In this document: piece by piece, positions 1 to 13,523 of the stretch
How the letters are laid out: each line of letters opens with the position of its first letter
How positions within the stretch are numbered: position 1 is the stretch's first letter
From: Chlorops oryzae
Taxonomy: Eukaryota > Arthropoda > Insecta > Diptera > Chloropidae
NCBI GenBank assembly: GCA_020466095.1
Contig: CM035806.1
Location: 121,135,023-121,199,022, forward strand
Direction: 5' to 3'
Length of the DNA stretch: 64,000 bases
Position numbers and translations under genes: made by a program
The notes under the pieces: model-generated
What the model was told of the DNA's origin: nothing
What the model saw: only the letters and a program-made list of their open reading frames with translations
The model's database searches: none

Positions 1-86
1 CTCTATCTCTCTCTCTTTCTACTTGTTTCAATATCTTTAACCTCGAGTATTTTTCTCGGATTCCCAAAATTTTCCTGTGTGTATAG

Positions 87-3000
87 AACAAATGCCACGC
101 ACGCGGACAATATGGAAGAGTTAAAGAATGATTCGATGGCTTTTGGCATTATCATCTCATTAAATGCTGTGCTCATGTTCGTCTCGGGAGTGCTCTCCAT
201 CGATATATTCAATCATGTCGCGTTGACGCTGACCGCTCGGCTGAGGAAGCTTTTCTTTGAGACCACCATACGACAGGACATCGGTTGGCATGATACCGCA
301 AAAGACCAGAATTTTGCGCTGCGCATTACTGAGTAAGCATAAAAGAAAATGGCCGCGGTCGAAAGCAAAAGTCGAACAAGTCGACCCTTGAAAGCCTGTC
401 GCTGCATAATTAACCCGTTTTGGACGAAGCAATATTTTTTTTATCAAAGTTCATGTTTTTTTTTTTTTACTAAAGGTATATCCAGTTCTGTCAGAAATGA
501 AAAATTTCATATAAAAAACACTTCAGAAAATTCCTGACTCATTTCTGAAGCATTTTTTTATATGAAGTTTCTCATTTCTGACAGAGCTGAATATAGCCCC
601 TAAGAAGAAATTTTTCAAAGCATCCAAAATGTTCAAAACTTTCAAATTTTTTGGGTAAAATTTTCGACCACTTTTGCGGCTATGTTGCATTAAGGTGGCC
701 ATTTTTGTAGATGGTGAATTTTCCACGTTCCCAGGGGCTTAATAAATTGGTAACAATCAGAATTTTACCTGTGCAAAATTTTATGAAGATTAAGCAAAGT
801 TTAGAGGTGGCGTAATGGCCTCAAAGATAGAAAATTAGTATTTTTCAATTTTCAAATAGCCATAACTTAAGAACTACTATTCCTAGCTACAGCCTAAAAT
901 TTTTATGCACATCAATATCTTATTGTGTATTTAATCATATGTTAGAAGAGGAACTTTGAGCAATGGTGTTTTCCTTAATTTCCAGCACCATGAAGTATGA
1001 CCAACTTTGAATGTGTGCTATATTAAGCTATTAGAGTAGCTCAGTATGATAAAAAATCAGAAACGTTTCCTTACTGAGAAATAATAAGTCCCGCATCATT
1101 ATCGCCTTTCTCAGATTGGCATTGGCCCATTTGAGGACAAGAGAAAATTTTTTTCCAATTTTTCTATGGTAAGTGCATTACTTTGTTGAGATAGAGTTTC
1201 ACGGCTAAGGTGAAAAATTTTCCCCTATTGAAAATAATTGGGACTGATAATGGATGTTTTTTTTTTGTCAGAGATTTGTAAGATTAACCCGTAAAATGCA
1301 GAAAACTTTTTTCTTTCAAAAAACAGTTTTTGTTTGAGAATTTTTTTTATGTGTAGAGATAGGGTTTTGTGACCTTTGGAAGAAAGGTGCAGCTTTAAAA
1401 ATTAATAAGGTCCTTCGAACATTGTACATACCTAGGAAAAGCAGTTCTTAAGTTATGGCTATTTGAAAAATGAAAACTACTAATTTTTTAGCTTTGAGGC
1501 CATTGCGCACCTCTAAACTTTTCTTAATCTTCATCAAATTTTATACACGCAAGTTTTAGATAAATACCAAACTTTTGAGCCCCTGGGAGACAGAATTAGA
1601 CAAACTTAATTGTTATCCATACATTTGGCGGCCTCCCTAATGTGGCATATATACTATATAATATATAGTTAAGGCCGTAAATGGCCAGGGGTTAATATTT
1701 TAACCCTTTACTGCATGATCTATTAAGCAAGTAGAAACAATTTTCCGCGGAAAATGCTTTTACTAAGGCTTCAAAAGTAATAACCAGAGCACGGATTTTG
1801 TTGCTTTTAAAAATTTAAAGCATGCTTTATGGGGCAACAAAATTTCTTACCAACATTTTGCGAATAATTTAAACAAAGTTGAACTTCAAACCGCTTTTAT
1901 ATTATAACTTAAAAAAAAATCATATTGAAATTAAAAATCGAATTTAAAATTAACTTTATATGAGTTGAACAAAATTTTTACTCCATGTATACTTTAAATT
2001 TATAAAAGCAAGAAAATCCGTGCCCTGGTAATTAGATATCGTTTTTTATCAAAAACTGCATGTGTTTCCGTTTTTTTTTTTTTTTTTCTTAATATCTCTT
2101 AATATGAATTACAGTGTCCCAAAATAAAAGTGTCATGCCCAGGGTGCTCACCATGCTAACGATTTCATTCCGGCGTCTGAATCCGATGTTTTTGCCATAA
2201 CGGATTCAGCAACCCCTGAAAACATTTGGTACGCATCCCTGGGTCTTACACAAATTTTGTGCTGCTGTGTTGTTATCCAGTTCAAAATCGTCCAAAATGA
2301 ATGTTGATATAAAACCAATTGTGCACTTGGTGCGAACGATCCCACGTGAAAACCTTTAATTTATTTGAAAAGCCAATAATCAAGCTTTATTTTGACATTT
2401 TAAACAATGAAAAAAAAATTTTTTTTTGTTTTTCAATGAAAGACCAGCGGTCCAGAATGGGCTAAGCCAGATACGATTTGAACGAATATGATTTTTGTTT
2501 TCGACTGCAGATTTATTTAAGATAAAAACGACTCTAGATTAAAATTTTGTCCTTTCTCCGAAGCAATATCGAAAAGATCCGAAATGGAATTGCGGAAAAC
2601 GTTAGCCACTTTTTAATGCTGATCTTCGATATTGTAATTTGCGTCGCTATAGCCTTCGCCTATGGTTGGAAATTGACATTAGCCGTTTTCGGCTATATAC
2701 CATTAGCGATTGCCATCAACATTCTAGTAGCTAAGGTAATACACAAAAACAACAACAACACGAAATTATCAAATAACTTGAGGTCAAAATCAAAATCAAA
2801 ATCAAAACTCGCTTTTTCCTCATTCCTTTCAGTACCAAACGAAATTAACCACCAAGGAGCAGGACTCGTACGCAAATGCCAGTACGGTTGTGGAGGAAAG
2901 TGTCGGCGCGATACGCACGGTGGTCGCCTTCGGCGGTGAGAATGTGGAAGCGGAAAGATTCGATAAGCGGTTGATTCCCGGCTGGAAAGCGGGCATCCGG

Positions 3001-6000
3001 AGAGGTGTCTTCTCGGGCCTGAGCGATGCGTCCTTGAAGGCGATGCTCTTCCTTTGCAGTGCAGCTGCTTTCTGGTATGGATCGTATTTGATCGTTGAGG
3101 ATCGTTTCAAGGATCCCTATCTTCGCGACTATACGCCAGCTGTTCTAATGATCGTCCTAACGGGTATTATTGTGAGTGCCGATCACATTTCCCGAACCGT
3201 GCCCTTCCTCGAGGGTTTTGCGATGGCACGTGGATCGGCCAAAGCGGTGTACGATGTTATCGATCGTGAACCGATTATCGATCCGCTATCGAATGAGGGA
3301 AAAGTACTTAATGCTCCATTGAATGGTAATATACAATTCGAGGACGTATTTTTCCGCTATCCATCGCGTGAGGACATTATCGTTTTACGTGGTCTCAATT
3401 TAAATGTGAAGGAAGGTCAGACAGTTGCACTGGTCGGACATTCTGGATGTGGGAAATCAACATGCGTTCAATTGATATTACGTTTCTATGATCCCGATTT
3501 CGGGAAAATCGTCATCGATGGGATCGATGTACGGAAATATAATGTCGGATGGCTGAGGCAGAATATTGCTGTCGTAGGACAGGAGCCAGTGTTATTTTTT
3601 GGAAGCATCGGTATATGAAAACAAGAACAAATTTTATTTTCTTTTAAAGGAGAATCGTGTTCTTATCGATATTATTTTTATATTTTAGGAGAGAATATTC
3701 GTCACGGAAAACCGAACGCCACGCAAAAAGAAATCGAAGAAGCAGCCAAGGCAGCTGGAGCACATGATTTTATTACTAAACTACCTGATGTAAGTACAAA
3801 ACAGAACCTTGTTATTGACAAACCCTCGCAGACGTACGGGTTTTTAAGATCATTAATTAATAGGAATACCGAGCTTTACAAGTCGAATCTCCCCGCCGGT
3901 TTAGGTCGAAAAAATAACAGTCTCTCTATTCTATTTCGTAGGACTATAAAACAATGATCAGTGAAAAGGGTGTACAACTTTCGGGTGGCCAACGACAGGT
4001 AAGAAAAATCTCTATATACCCAATAATTTCCCGAGCTTTCTAAAAAAAAAATCTCTCCAATGCAGCGTATCGCAATCGCCCGAGCACTCATAAAAAACCC
4101 AAGAATTCTGCTCCTCGATGAAGCCACATCAGCGCTGGACTATCACTCCGAAAAATTGGTTCAAGCCGCCCTCGATAAAGCGAGTATCGGACGCACCACA
4201 ATTGTCGTCTCACATCGATTGTCGGCTATAAAAAACGCCGATCACATAATCTTCCTTGATGCGGGAAAAATCGCTGAGCAAGGCACACATGAAGAACTAG
4301 TTCGACTCGGTGGTAAATATGCCGAAATGATCAATGTCCATGCCTCCGATGAGAATGAGCAAAACTTAGAGGACGGCGATTTACACAAGGAGCACCCGGA
4401 TGACAGTACCGACACTGACCGACAGTCATCCCAAAGAGATAGCTCGATAAGTTTGGATACTGAGAAATTTAAGAATAATACCACCAGTTTGTCAAGAGGC
4501 GAAAGCCCACCGAAAACCTACACGTATATGGGAACGTTCGTCCGACTGTTGAAAACGGCAAGACGCCAATGGTGGTTTTTAGCCATAGGAACGATTGGTG
4601 CAGCCATATATGGCTGCACTCAACCGGCATTCGCAATTATTTGCGCAAAGTTTTATGGGGCGCTAGCGGTTCCAACAGACCAAGAACTTCTCAGTGGTAC
4701 GTCCACAGTCGCGATCTTAAGTACGGTCGTCGGTATCGTTGCTGGAGTTGCTGGCTTCACTCAGACCTATTTGTTTAATTTGTCTGGCGTAGCTTTGACG
4801 ACAAGTATGAGGTGGGTAGTCGTCATGTGACCAATTTTCAAAAATGCACTATACAGGCATGCTCTAGAAATCGAATTCCTATAAAAAATTCAAAATAGCT
4901 TAAAATTTCTATTGAAATCTTATTGATTTCGAATTTTTTTATTCGGATTCGATTTCAAGAGCATGCCTGATAATCGAGTTTTTCGATCATTCTTGACGGT
5001 TCCTACTTAAGTTGATTTTGTTTAACTTGAAATAATTCAAATATACAGACATATATTTTATATAAATATTTAACTATGAATCCCTTTTCATTTACAGATC
5101 CATTACTTTTCGAGCAGTATTAAACCAGGAAGTTGGTTGGTTCGACAAAAAGGAAAATAGCGTCGGGGCTATATCGGCACGTTTGGCTGGTGACGCTGCC
5201 AATGTTCAATCCGCCGTTGGTTTTCCCCTCAGTAATATTATTCAAGCGATCACGAATTTCCTCTGCAGTGTCACAATAGCGCTCCTGTATTCGCTGAAAT
5301 TATCACTCGTCTGTCTAATAACAGCGCCCTTCATGATCGCGTCGGTTATTTTCGAAGCGAGGTATTCACTCTTTGTGTTTCGATACTGATTAACAAATCC
5401 GATTACTTTCTTCATTCGGGCTCAAATAATAATTTAAAAATACTACAGCGTTTCGACCATTTTTTCTGTTGGTTATTTTTTGTTACAATAGGTCCCTCTC
5501 ATTCTAAAATGGTCATTGGTTTGATGGATTTAAGTAGCGTTTCCGAAATATGGCCCAAGATGTGAATAAAGTAAATTTTCTCTACTTTGCGCCATATTTC
5601 GGACCATAACTCGAAAAGGTGGAGACCGTACGCAATTTTTAAGTTTTATTTTGGATTATTGAAAAATTTAGATTATTTTAAAAATAATTTTTAATCAATT
5701 ATGCCGACTAAATTTAAATTATTTTAAATTATTTTCGACTCGGGTTTGATTTAAATCAAAATTAAATTAAATAATACAAAAATAATTAATTTTATCGCGA
5801 TTTTTTTAATATAAGTAAGTATTTTTAAATAGCTTAGATTTTTTTCACTAATCCAAAATAGTCCCAATTTATTTTAAATAGAAATGCTATCGACCAATAA
5901 TAAAAATGTATGTAAAAAAAAATTAATGATGATTGACAATTAATAATGATGAAAATAGGACAATAAGTTGCAATGAACAAAATGTACCAGAAAATATTCA

Positions 6001-7842
6001 ATTTGAGCACCTAAAAGTATGTGTATAAATATTTAGAATATTTTCAATAGCGGGAAATCTGTTCATTTTTCTAGAAATCTTCAATTTAACACATCCTGAG
6101 CTAGGCTTTTGTGTGTTTTCTGGATTTATTTTTTCTTTTAATCTATTATTATGTTCCGTTGGTAAAGGTTTTAAATTATAGAAATTGGTTTAAAAAATTG
6201 AATGCGCACTTTTAGGTGTTGAGTTTAAATATTTTCTGTTGCTCTAGTAATGTTTATTATCAATTAATACATAATATGTACATTTATTAATTATTTTTTC
6301 AAATTTTTTTTTACCCCCTAGATACGTTGCGAAATCAACAATACGAGAAAAGGAGCTACTGGAGGACACGAGTCGTATTGCTACAGAAGCGATATCGCAA
6401 ATACGCACAGTTGCGACACTACATCGCGAAAGGGCATTGATCGTACAATATGACAAAGATCTTGCCGAATATATGAAAGCAATCAAGAAACGCTTACGCT
6501 ATCGTGGCATCATCAATTCCAGCGGCATGTCGATCATGTTTGTGGGCTATGCCATTACGATTGCATATGGAGGAATTATGGTTGCTGAAAATGAGATCAA
6601 ATTCGAAGATGTTATGAAGTAGGTCCTTACTAATAATTTCAAAAAAAATGAAAGACGAACTAGTACTAACACCCCCTCTTGATTCCACTTCATTTTTGCA
6701 GAATTGCCAACAGTCTCCTCTATGGTCTGTTCCTATTGGCACAATCACTTGCATTTACGCCTGCCTTTAATGCGGCAATAATCTCAGCTGGTCGACTCTA
6801 TCAAATTGTCGATCGTGAACCACAAATACAATCACCAAATGTCCAGGCACAAAAGAAACTACAGAACGGTGGCATCGATAAAAAGCCAACAGCAAATGTC
6901 AACACAGTCGATGGTGTTACTTGGCAGAATATCGATTTCACCTATCCAACACGACCCGACCAGAAGGTATTAAACAATTTCAATCTTGAAGTCAATCAAG
7001 GCCAAACGGTCGCATTGGTCGGACCATCCGGGTCGGGAAAATCGACATGCGTACAGCTTCTTCTTCGTTATTATGATCCCATTAAGGGTAGAATTGTAAG
7101 TGTCCAAGCGTGTGTCAGAAATTCTGACGTGTGTTTCCTCGAATTCTCTTTATCCTTTTGGTTTTTTGTACTTTTCTTCACACAGTTCATCGATCAAGAA
7201 GATATCCATCGTGATCTAACACTGGCAAAACTCCGAAGCCATCTCGGTATTGTCTCGCAAGAACCCTCACTCTTTGAGAAAACAATTGCCGAGAATATCA
7301 GCTACGGCGACACATCACGCAGCGTACCGATGTCGGAAATTATAGCAGCTGCCAAAATGGCAAACGCACATGATTTCATTATAACACTTCCCAATGGCTA
7401 TGAAACGAAAATGGGTGCTCGAGGAACTCAGCTATCCGGTGGACAAAAGCAGCGCATTGCAATCGCTCGTGCATTGGTTCGAAATCCAAAAATTCTCTTA
7501 CTAGACGAAGCCACCTCAGCGCTAGATTTACAAAGCGAACGTGTAAGATATGAGTTCCCCTTTATCCAAAACTATTAAATATATACATACAAACAAAAAA
7601 AATTTTATTAATTAAAATGAAAATCAATTTCTAATTTTCAGACGGTTCAAATAGCGCTCGATGAAGCTTGTGCTGGACGAACGTGCATTGTAATCGCACA
7701 TCGTCTATCCACGGTACAGAATGCTGATCTAATATGTGTGCTGCGAAATGGTTATATCGTCGAGCGTGGAAATCACGCTGAACTTTTAGCTCAAAATGGT
7801 GTCTATGCGAAGCTTCATCGTACTCAGCCCAAAGCACACTAA
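87..7842 (+). CDS. ABCB-type multidrug transporter (P-glycoprotein/Mdr), 5' partial
   Basis: ATP-driven efflux pump of the full ABCB1/P-glycoprotein type, expected in the plasma membrane. I join eleven exons with GT/AG borders: 87-332, 2564-2735, 2833-3610, 3689-3789, 3942-3998, 4066-4811, 5098-5361, 6322-6618, 6702-7095, 7186-7542, 7642-7842. They give an open frame of about 1203 residues ending [12 protein letters not shown]. Fly Mdr proteins are near 1300 aa, so roughly the first 100 residues, including TM1, lie upstream. The first nucleotide-binding domain has Walker [10 protein letters not shown] (about residue 340), signature LSGGQRQ, Walker [13 protein letters not shown] and H-loop VVSHRLS. 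The second has GPSGSGKST (about residue 993), [19 protein letters not shown] and VIAHRLS. Both ATP sites look complete. An acidic, Ser-rich linker (about residues 550-600) joins the halves and holds possible phosphorylation sites. I see no lesion. Which fly paralogue (Mdr49, Mdr50, Mdr65) it matches cannot be settled here. Confidence 0.95.
484..590. repeat. Imperfect hairpin repeat in Mdr intron 1
   Basis: Two roughly 48-base arms (484-531 and 541-590) built on the word TCTGTCAGAAATGA and its complement face each other across about 10 bases. A similar word (ATGAAGTTCTTCATTTCTG, then TCTGACAGAAA) recurs near 63197-63235, so this is a dispersed repeat rather than part of the gene. Confidence 0.6.
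679..1650. mobile_element. Non-autonomous inverted-repeat element in Mdr intron 1
   Basis: Two long imperfect inverted arms, about 679-896 and 1429-1650, enclose about 530 bases of AT-rich sequence. Matching words in the arms include CCCAGGGGCT, GTTTAGAGGTG, ATGGCCTCAAAG and CAAATAGCCATAACTTAAGA. There is no coding sequence, and I could not define a TSD. It accounts for much of the 2.2-kb intron. The rest of the intron (1651-2563) is AT-rich with nothing convincing. Confidence 0.65.
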
Positions 7843-10212
7843 GCAGACGTGCAAATTCTTTCCTTAATTCCTTATTTCCTCAAATCCCGACTTCCTTCGT
7901 TTCTTCGTTTCTATTCAGTCACTTAATTTTGACCTCGTCGCTGCTTACGATGAAAGCCGAAATTAATGGGATAACTCATTTTTTTGGAGTTCGAATGACG
8001 CTTTCAACATTGAAAAACTTATTTTTAGTTAACTATCTTAAATAATGATTAAGTGTTCGCGTATATACATACATATATCTTTCTGTGTTTTTTTCTTTAT
8101 TTTTTTTTTTTTTTAATTAAATATTTAAATATACAAAACAATGTGATGTAAAGGATTAAGGTGCCTAACATTGAGAAATCAAAAGACAAAAAAAAGTAAA
8201 ATTATATAATACATGCATATAAAAGTGAAATGATCGGCCTGAATCATCATTCAATTTTTTTATTTTTTTTTTCGAATTGAAAGTTCGCCTTCGCTAATTA
8301 CATTTTATCAAACAAAATTTTTATTCTCTAATTAAAAGTATTGTCGCTTTTTTGCATCTCGAGCCAAAAAACAAAAAAACAAGTTCCAACACCATCACTC
8401 AAAAGACAATACTCAGCATAAAATTTAGTTTTTATGTTTATGTTTTACCTTCACGTTCAATTCAAAAGTAAAGACAATTTTTTCTTGTCTTTTCCATTTA
8501 ATTTAGTAATTCATACCTACATATTGATATCCTTTCACATGCAGGCCGATATTCACAATAGCTAGTGCCTTTATCTACAAATTCGTATATGAAAATATTA
8601 TGTGCGCAATGTATTTGAAAAATAAGATATTAGTTAATTTCAATGCAAATAAAACGCTTCGTCTTATAAGCAAAAAAAAAAAAGAAAAACAAAAGCCTAT
8701 GCTTGATTTTGATTCTTACATATCGCACATATGGTAATGTGACCTTTTGTGTACCCCCTATGCAAATGTTTAAATAAGAATTTGAAGAAGGTTAACCGTG
8801 GTTTTTACATTCCATTCGTTAGTCGATATTACTAGGAAACTTTGCATGATAGCAGATCTTCAAAATGTTGTTAATAAGAGAAAATATTTGATTTTGAAAA
8901 AGTGTAGAATTTTTGGGTAACCTCGAGTGGACCATCCGCTGAAAGTTTAAAAAAAACGGTCGAAAGTTAAAAAAAACCACATAACTAGTCCGAAGTCAGA
9001 CATACCTAAAACATGTTCCGGAACATTCAGTTCATAGGCAAGAGACGCAGGAGGCAAGGAAAAGTTTCTTTGCCTCTTGGATCTCTTGCCTACGAACTAA
9101 ATGTTCCATATAAACAATAAGAAATAAAAAGCAATTTATTTATAAAAAATTTTTTCTAGAATTAACATGCAGTGTTTGCAACAAAACGTACAATAAAAAA
9201 TATAGACTTCCGGGTCAGACACTTTTATATATTTTTTGTAGGGCTGTGTTATTGAGAAGGATTCCAGTTGGGTTTCACAGTTGTTCTACAATGGAAGTCT
9301 ATTTCAATCCAATACTCTAGAGAAACGAAAGATTAGTTATTAAGTAATAATTTATAAAACCTATAAATATGACTTCACCTAGTCTTTATGGCACTATTTG
9401 ACAAGCTTCTTTCAAAGACTCGTACTTTTAATTGTGATTTACTCTCATCTGCGGAGATTAACATCCGATATGACCACATAATAATAAAAGGTACAAAATT
9501 AACAACCTCAAAGAGCTCCTACGCAATTGCTTATGCTTCAATTGATCGATCAATAAATCGGCCAAGAGATGTTAATGGCTTTTGAATTCAGCAAACGAGA
9601 GCTTAATTAAAAGCTTAATGGTCAGGAAATATACTCATGATTATTCATGTATTTCCTTCAACTTTTAATCGCACAATCGAAGCAATGAATCGCGTTTCTT
9701 GACATTTATGTGTCCATCTTTGGTATAGCAAAATCGACTTTGATGCAATTGAAACCTACATACCTTCGGTGCTGCCAATATTTTGGAAAAATTTTTGTTT
9801 TTCGGTCTCGTTTGTCCTTTTTTGTCAATAGAAACGGAGGCCAAAATCTCCTTTTGAGGCATTTCAAATCAGTTTCGTTTAGAAAAGATTTTTTTTTTTT
9901 CAAAACGGGGAAAATCAATAAAACTGGTAGCACCGGCACAGCATAGAATAACCTTTTTTAAGTTTTCCTCTTAAATATAACCAGAAGCAGATTTCAAGCT
10001 TACTTACAAAAAAGCAGAACAGTAGAAAGAAATCAGTCGCGAAGACAAATTAAAGATATTAAATTATCGTTTAAAAAAGTTCAAGGTTGCAGAATTAATT
10101 GGTTTTTGCCATATTTTTGGATAAAAGCAACACAAATAAATAAAAAATAACAAAATAAAAATAATAATATAAATTTTTTTAAATAAAATTAAAAACAAAA
10201 ATTTTTAATGTA
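7843..10212. other. Mdr 3' region and intergenic sequence without a gene
   Basis: AT-rich sequence after the Mdr stop codon. It should contain the 3' UTR; one AATAAA word lies at about 8648-8653, but AT-richness makes any single poly(A) signal weak evidence. No ORF here resembles a protein I know. The only structured item I see is the hairpin at 9020-9107, listed separately. Confidence 0.5.
9020..9107. other. 88-nt near-complete hairpin, possible small-RNA precursor or tiny MITE
   Basis: The sequence folds back on itself almost end to end. GGAACATT pairs with AATGTTCC, then AGGCAAGAGA with TCTCTTGCCT, then GAGGCAA with TTGCCTC, with short bulges and a loop of about 8 bases. Length and shape resemble a pre-miRNA, but a short palindromic MITE is equally possible. 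Strand of any transcript is unknown. Confidence 0.4.
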
Positions 10213-10939
10213 CAGGAGATTTCCGATTTAACGAGCTCAATGCTGCCAGCACTTCTCGTTAAATCGAATTTCTCGTTGAATTGAGTACCATCATAAAATC
10301 ATTTTTTTCTTATTGTAAAAGATTTCGTAAGCGTTAAAAAAGGGGAGGGGTTTGAGAAATCTTTTGCTTGATTACATGGCGAGTCTGATATATTATATAC
10401 GAGACCCTTACCAATCGAACTTCCCGCGGGGGGCAAAGAAATTTCCACAATTTTTTTCATTTTAATTTTCGTAATTCCTTCCACCTAAGACCAAGAATAG
10501 TGGTGGGCAAAGCCCCTCCTAGGCCCTAGGTTGGTACGCGACTGATTTCTACTAACGTATGCTTACGTGGGGGATTTGGGGATTAAAAATTGATATCACT
10601 GAACTGTGCACAAATAAAGCGTTAAGTCCAACAGCGCCTGCGTTTTTCGATTTCACGCATGTCACGCAAAATTGAACATTACTTTTCATACATTGACTGC
10701 TTGCGGCAGTTGGCGCAGCACACGCGCTTTTAGACTCTTCGCTTAACTATTTCTTGGAATCCTCTTTGTTTCTCTTTATGCTTTTTCAATGATTTCATAT
10801 GTTGCTCGCTAAACCGAGTGCACACAAAAATTTTTGTGCCATTTTGCTCGTTATATAAGATACTCAATGAAACGAATTTAAATGCTCGTTAAATGCGAAA
10901 CTCGCTAACGCGAATACTCGTTAAATCGGAAATCTCCTG
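10213..10939. mobile_element. pogo/Tc1-type MITE, 727 bp, TA-flanked
   Basis: It has a perfect 23-bp terminal inverted repeat starting CAGGAGATTTCCGATTTAAC, with the complement ending at 10939, and a TA dinucleotide on each side (10211-10212, 10940-10941). The subterminal word CTCGTTAAAT recurs. No transposase remains. The CAG terminus and TA TSD fit the Tc1/mariner-pogo superfamily. Confidence 0.85.
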
Positions 10940-10941
10940 TA

Positions 10942-11563
10942 TATGTATTATATATACAGGGGTCCCAAGCTGAGTGTGTCAAACTGAAGGAGGTGATAGG
11001 GGAGGTCCAGACGGACAAAAAATTGTATGGGAAGGGGGGTCCATCTTGCACTCGTAAGGAGCTAGAGGCGCGGAAATAATTCGACTAAACTGGTGAGCAT
11101 ACTTTTAGGCGGATATGTTAAACTAAAACACTATTCAGAAATTTTTAAATTTCTCAATAAATTTGATTAAAATAACTTTTCTGGGAGTCAAAAATACAAA
11201 ATAATTATTTTCAAACCTTAACCCGAATCACCCTGAAGCGATCCAGCGAACCGATTTCGATGAAAATGTCAACAGAGCTTATTTTTGATCCATGGAATCG
11301 AAGGGAGAAAACGCGACATCGATACGCGTCCTAGATCCTTAGATATATCCTGGTACCTTATGGTACCACCAGGCGCGATAGACCCCTGTATTTTTCTACC
11401 AATAAAAGAGAATTTTTCCGCCAAATTTCATGGTTTTTAAAAATTTATTTTATAAAAACGGCCAGAAGAGTACAAAAATTAAATGGAAATTCAATAGAAA
11501 TGGAAAATGGTATCAGAATAAATTGAAAAAAAAGTGGTTGATAAAAGAATGTGTTTTCTGTAT
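10942..11563. other. Spacer with no recognised gene
   Basis: I see no coding sequence or repeat ends here, only unassigned sequence between the MITE and the piggyBac remnant. Confidence 0.4.
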
Positions 11564-12394
11564 CTAGGCAGTATGATAAGCAGAGTGAGTAAAAAAAAGC
11601 CCGAAAAAACCCGAAAATAAGCGCTATAAAAAGCTCGAAAAAACAAGGAAAATAGTCCGAAAAATATGCAGTTAAAATTTATTTTTTATTCAGCGCAGTT
11701 ATTAAAATATATGACTAGATGTTGTTTTACATTTTCAAACAAAAAATGTTGGCGTTTCTCTCATAAAAGGTTTTTATACAATGAAAAAGAACGTTCAACG
11801 TCTGAAATGGTAAGGGGGCCAAATTTGAAAACACACTCCAACGTAAATACGCGATCGAACGTATACGCAAGCATTGGACACAGCGCTTAGAAGAGTCCTT
11901 GACAAAGGAAAGCAATGAAGCAGAAATAAAAATAGCAGAAAAAAACTCAACAGTGTTGAGTTTTTTCGGAAATTAGGTAGGAAAAGGCTTTTAAAATAGT
12001 ACTATTAACCAAAAATATGGGAAATATGCACAAAAAATAGTTTTTGGCAAGAAAATAGCAAGAACTGCTAAAATATGCAAAAAAAGTAAAAAGTAGCTCG
12101 CAGTACTAAAATATGCAAAAATAGTATGACGTATGCAAAAACAAGCATTTATTCACTCTGATGATAAGGCTTGAAACATCCCAAGCAAAGGCCAACATTG
12201 CATTTTGCGCATTGTGTTCGTACGCGCGATTCACAATTTTCACCAGAGCAACGTCGTCGGCTGTCGGTCGGTTCAACCAAATGATCTGTTCGATCGAAGC
12301 GCAACATTGTTTGAATCGATCCGGTGGCTGAACGACGTATTTGGCTGGCTGTGTTGCTTGTTGATAGTGGGCTTATCGCGATATGACACAACAA
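11564..12394 (-). pseudogene. piggyBac transposase C-terminal zinc-ribbon remnant
   Basis: Read on the - strand, about 80 residues end in a cysteine-rich segment, RRRCSGENCESRVRTQCAKC followed by NVGLCLGCFKPYH. This matches the C-terminal zinc-ribbon that follows the DDE domain in piggyBac-family transposases. The hAT MITE at 11581-12160 interrupts it just before the C-terminus. Beyond the MITE and one TSD copy, the frame continues two codons to a stop at 11564-11566, the usual place for this family to end. The DDE catalytic core is absent, so this is a dead relic. It could instead derive from a domesticated PGBD-like gene, but no other exon is visible. Confidence 0.7.
11581..12160. mobile_element. 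hAT-type MITE, 580 bp, 8-bp TSD
   Basis: Ends are CAGAGTGAGTAAA and TTTATTCACTCTG, flanked by identical 8-bp repeats ATGATAAG (11573-11580 and 12161-12168). The CAGAG terminus and 8-bp TSD are hAT hallmarks. No transposase inside. It inserted into the piggyBac remnant. Confidence 0.9.
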
Positions 12395-12702
12395 ACAGAT
12401 TTTTTAATACATATCATTTAAAATTGACATAGATTTCTTGCAGCAGTGTTCAAAACACAAAATCATTCTGAGAAATTACAAAATTGCAAGTGGTGCCGTT
12501 TAGAATGACGATTTCAATTATGCATAAAAATCCGAATTGAATAATAAATTTTAGAGTTAGAAAAAAACATTTCAAATGGCAAAGTTTTGGCACTCTCGCT
12601 AGGTCTGTCACGATAAAAAATAATAACAGATAAATAAGAAATCACTACAAAAACGTGAAAAGAAAAAAAAAAAAAAAAAAACCAACTCAGATTTTTCCAA
12701 TA

Positions 12703-13523
12703 CAGTAGAAGCTCGATTAAACCGATCAATGTTTTTAGATATTCGGATAATCGAATGAAGAAAAGCTTTTTGTGCATATTCGGGCCTATTACGGTAGCTG
12801 CAGTCGACGGAAAAAATAGACGAAGCGACAGATTCGTATATTCGACGCAATATTGTCGTCGTCGTCACTAAATACCTATTACCGTAGTCGCCATGAGAGT
12901 CGCTTCTTGTCGTTTTCTGTCGCTATTTATTTTGATGACGACTAGCAGGCGAGCAGTGCGATAAAAGTAAAAAATGAAAATCAATTACCTTCAATAGTGA
13001 GCCAGCTTCAAAAGAACCCAAGTTTGGCAAGAGGTTAGCGAAAAGGAAATAATCCTATCAATTTTAAGGAAGAATGGGAAGTTATTTCGTCAAAAATAAA
13101 TTCACCCGCTCCTCCCATGCAAACCTAAAATATCCATTCTTTGTCTTAAAATTCTCCTCTGGCCATTACTTGGATTTCCTTCATTTTCGCTTGGGCTTTC
13201 CAATTTTTTTTTTTACTCTTAAAACTGTGTCTCACAAACAAATTTTCATAAGATTTGTTCAATTTTTCGAATAAAAAAAAGTGCTACCAATTTCATTTAA
13301 AATTAGTCGTCGTCGTCTCGAACTAGTACCGTAATAGCTATGAAAGGGCTAAGCGACGGCGGCATCGTTGTTAAGTCGTCGGCGACGATAGCGACGACTA
13401 CCGTAATAGACCCAATTATGACATGTTATAGAAAAAATTCCACCAACGACAGTCAGTCGCGATTGAGCCCGAATAATCGCGAATGTGGATAAAACTGAGA
13501 TCCGGCTAGACAAGCTTCCACTG
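12703..13523. mobile_element. pogo/Tigger-type MITE, 821 bp, TA-flanked, with nested inverted motifs
   Basis: It starts CAGTAGAAGCTCGATTAAAC and ends with the imperfect complement (reading outward CAGTGGAAGCTTG), with TA on both sides (12701-12702, 13524-13525). Inside, the motif TATTACGGTAG(T)CG appears at about 12786, 12873, 13325 and 13402 in facing orientations. This suggests a second element of about 630 bp (12784-13411) nested within it. No coding sequence. Confidence 0.75.

Noticed and set aside
160..447. 95-aa - strand ORF over the first Mdr exon
   Set aside because: Shadow of the transporter exon, whose + strand reading matches the ABCB family and has proper splice sites.
2148..2345. 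65-aa - strand ORF in Mdr intron 1, and a Tc1-like word near 2112
   Set aside because: No recognisable domain, and no partner TIR could be found.
9665..9946. Overlapping short ORFs on both strands
   Set aside because: Lysine/phenylalanine-rich readings of AT-rich DNA with no known motif.
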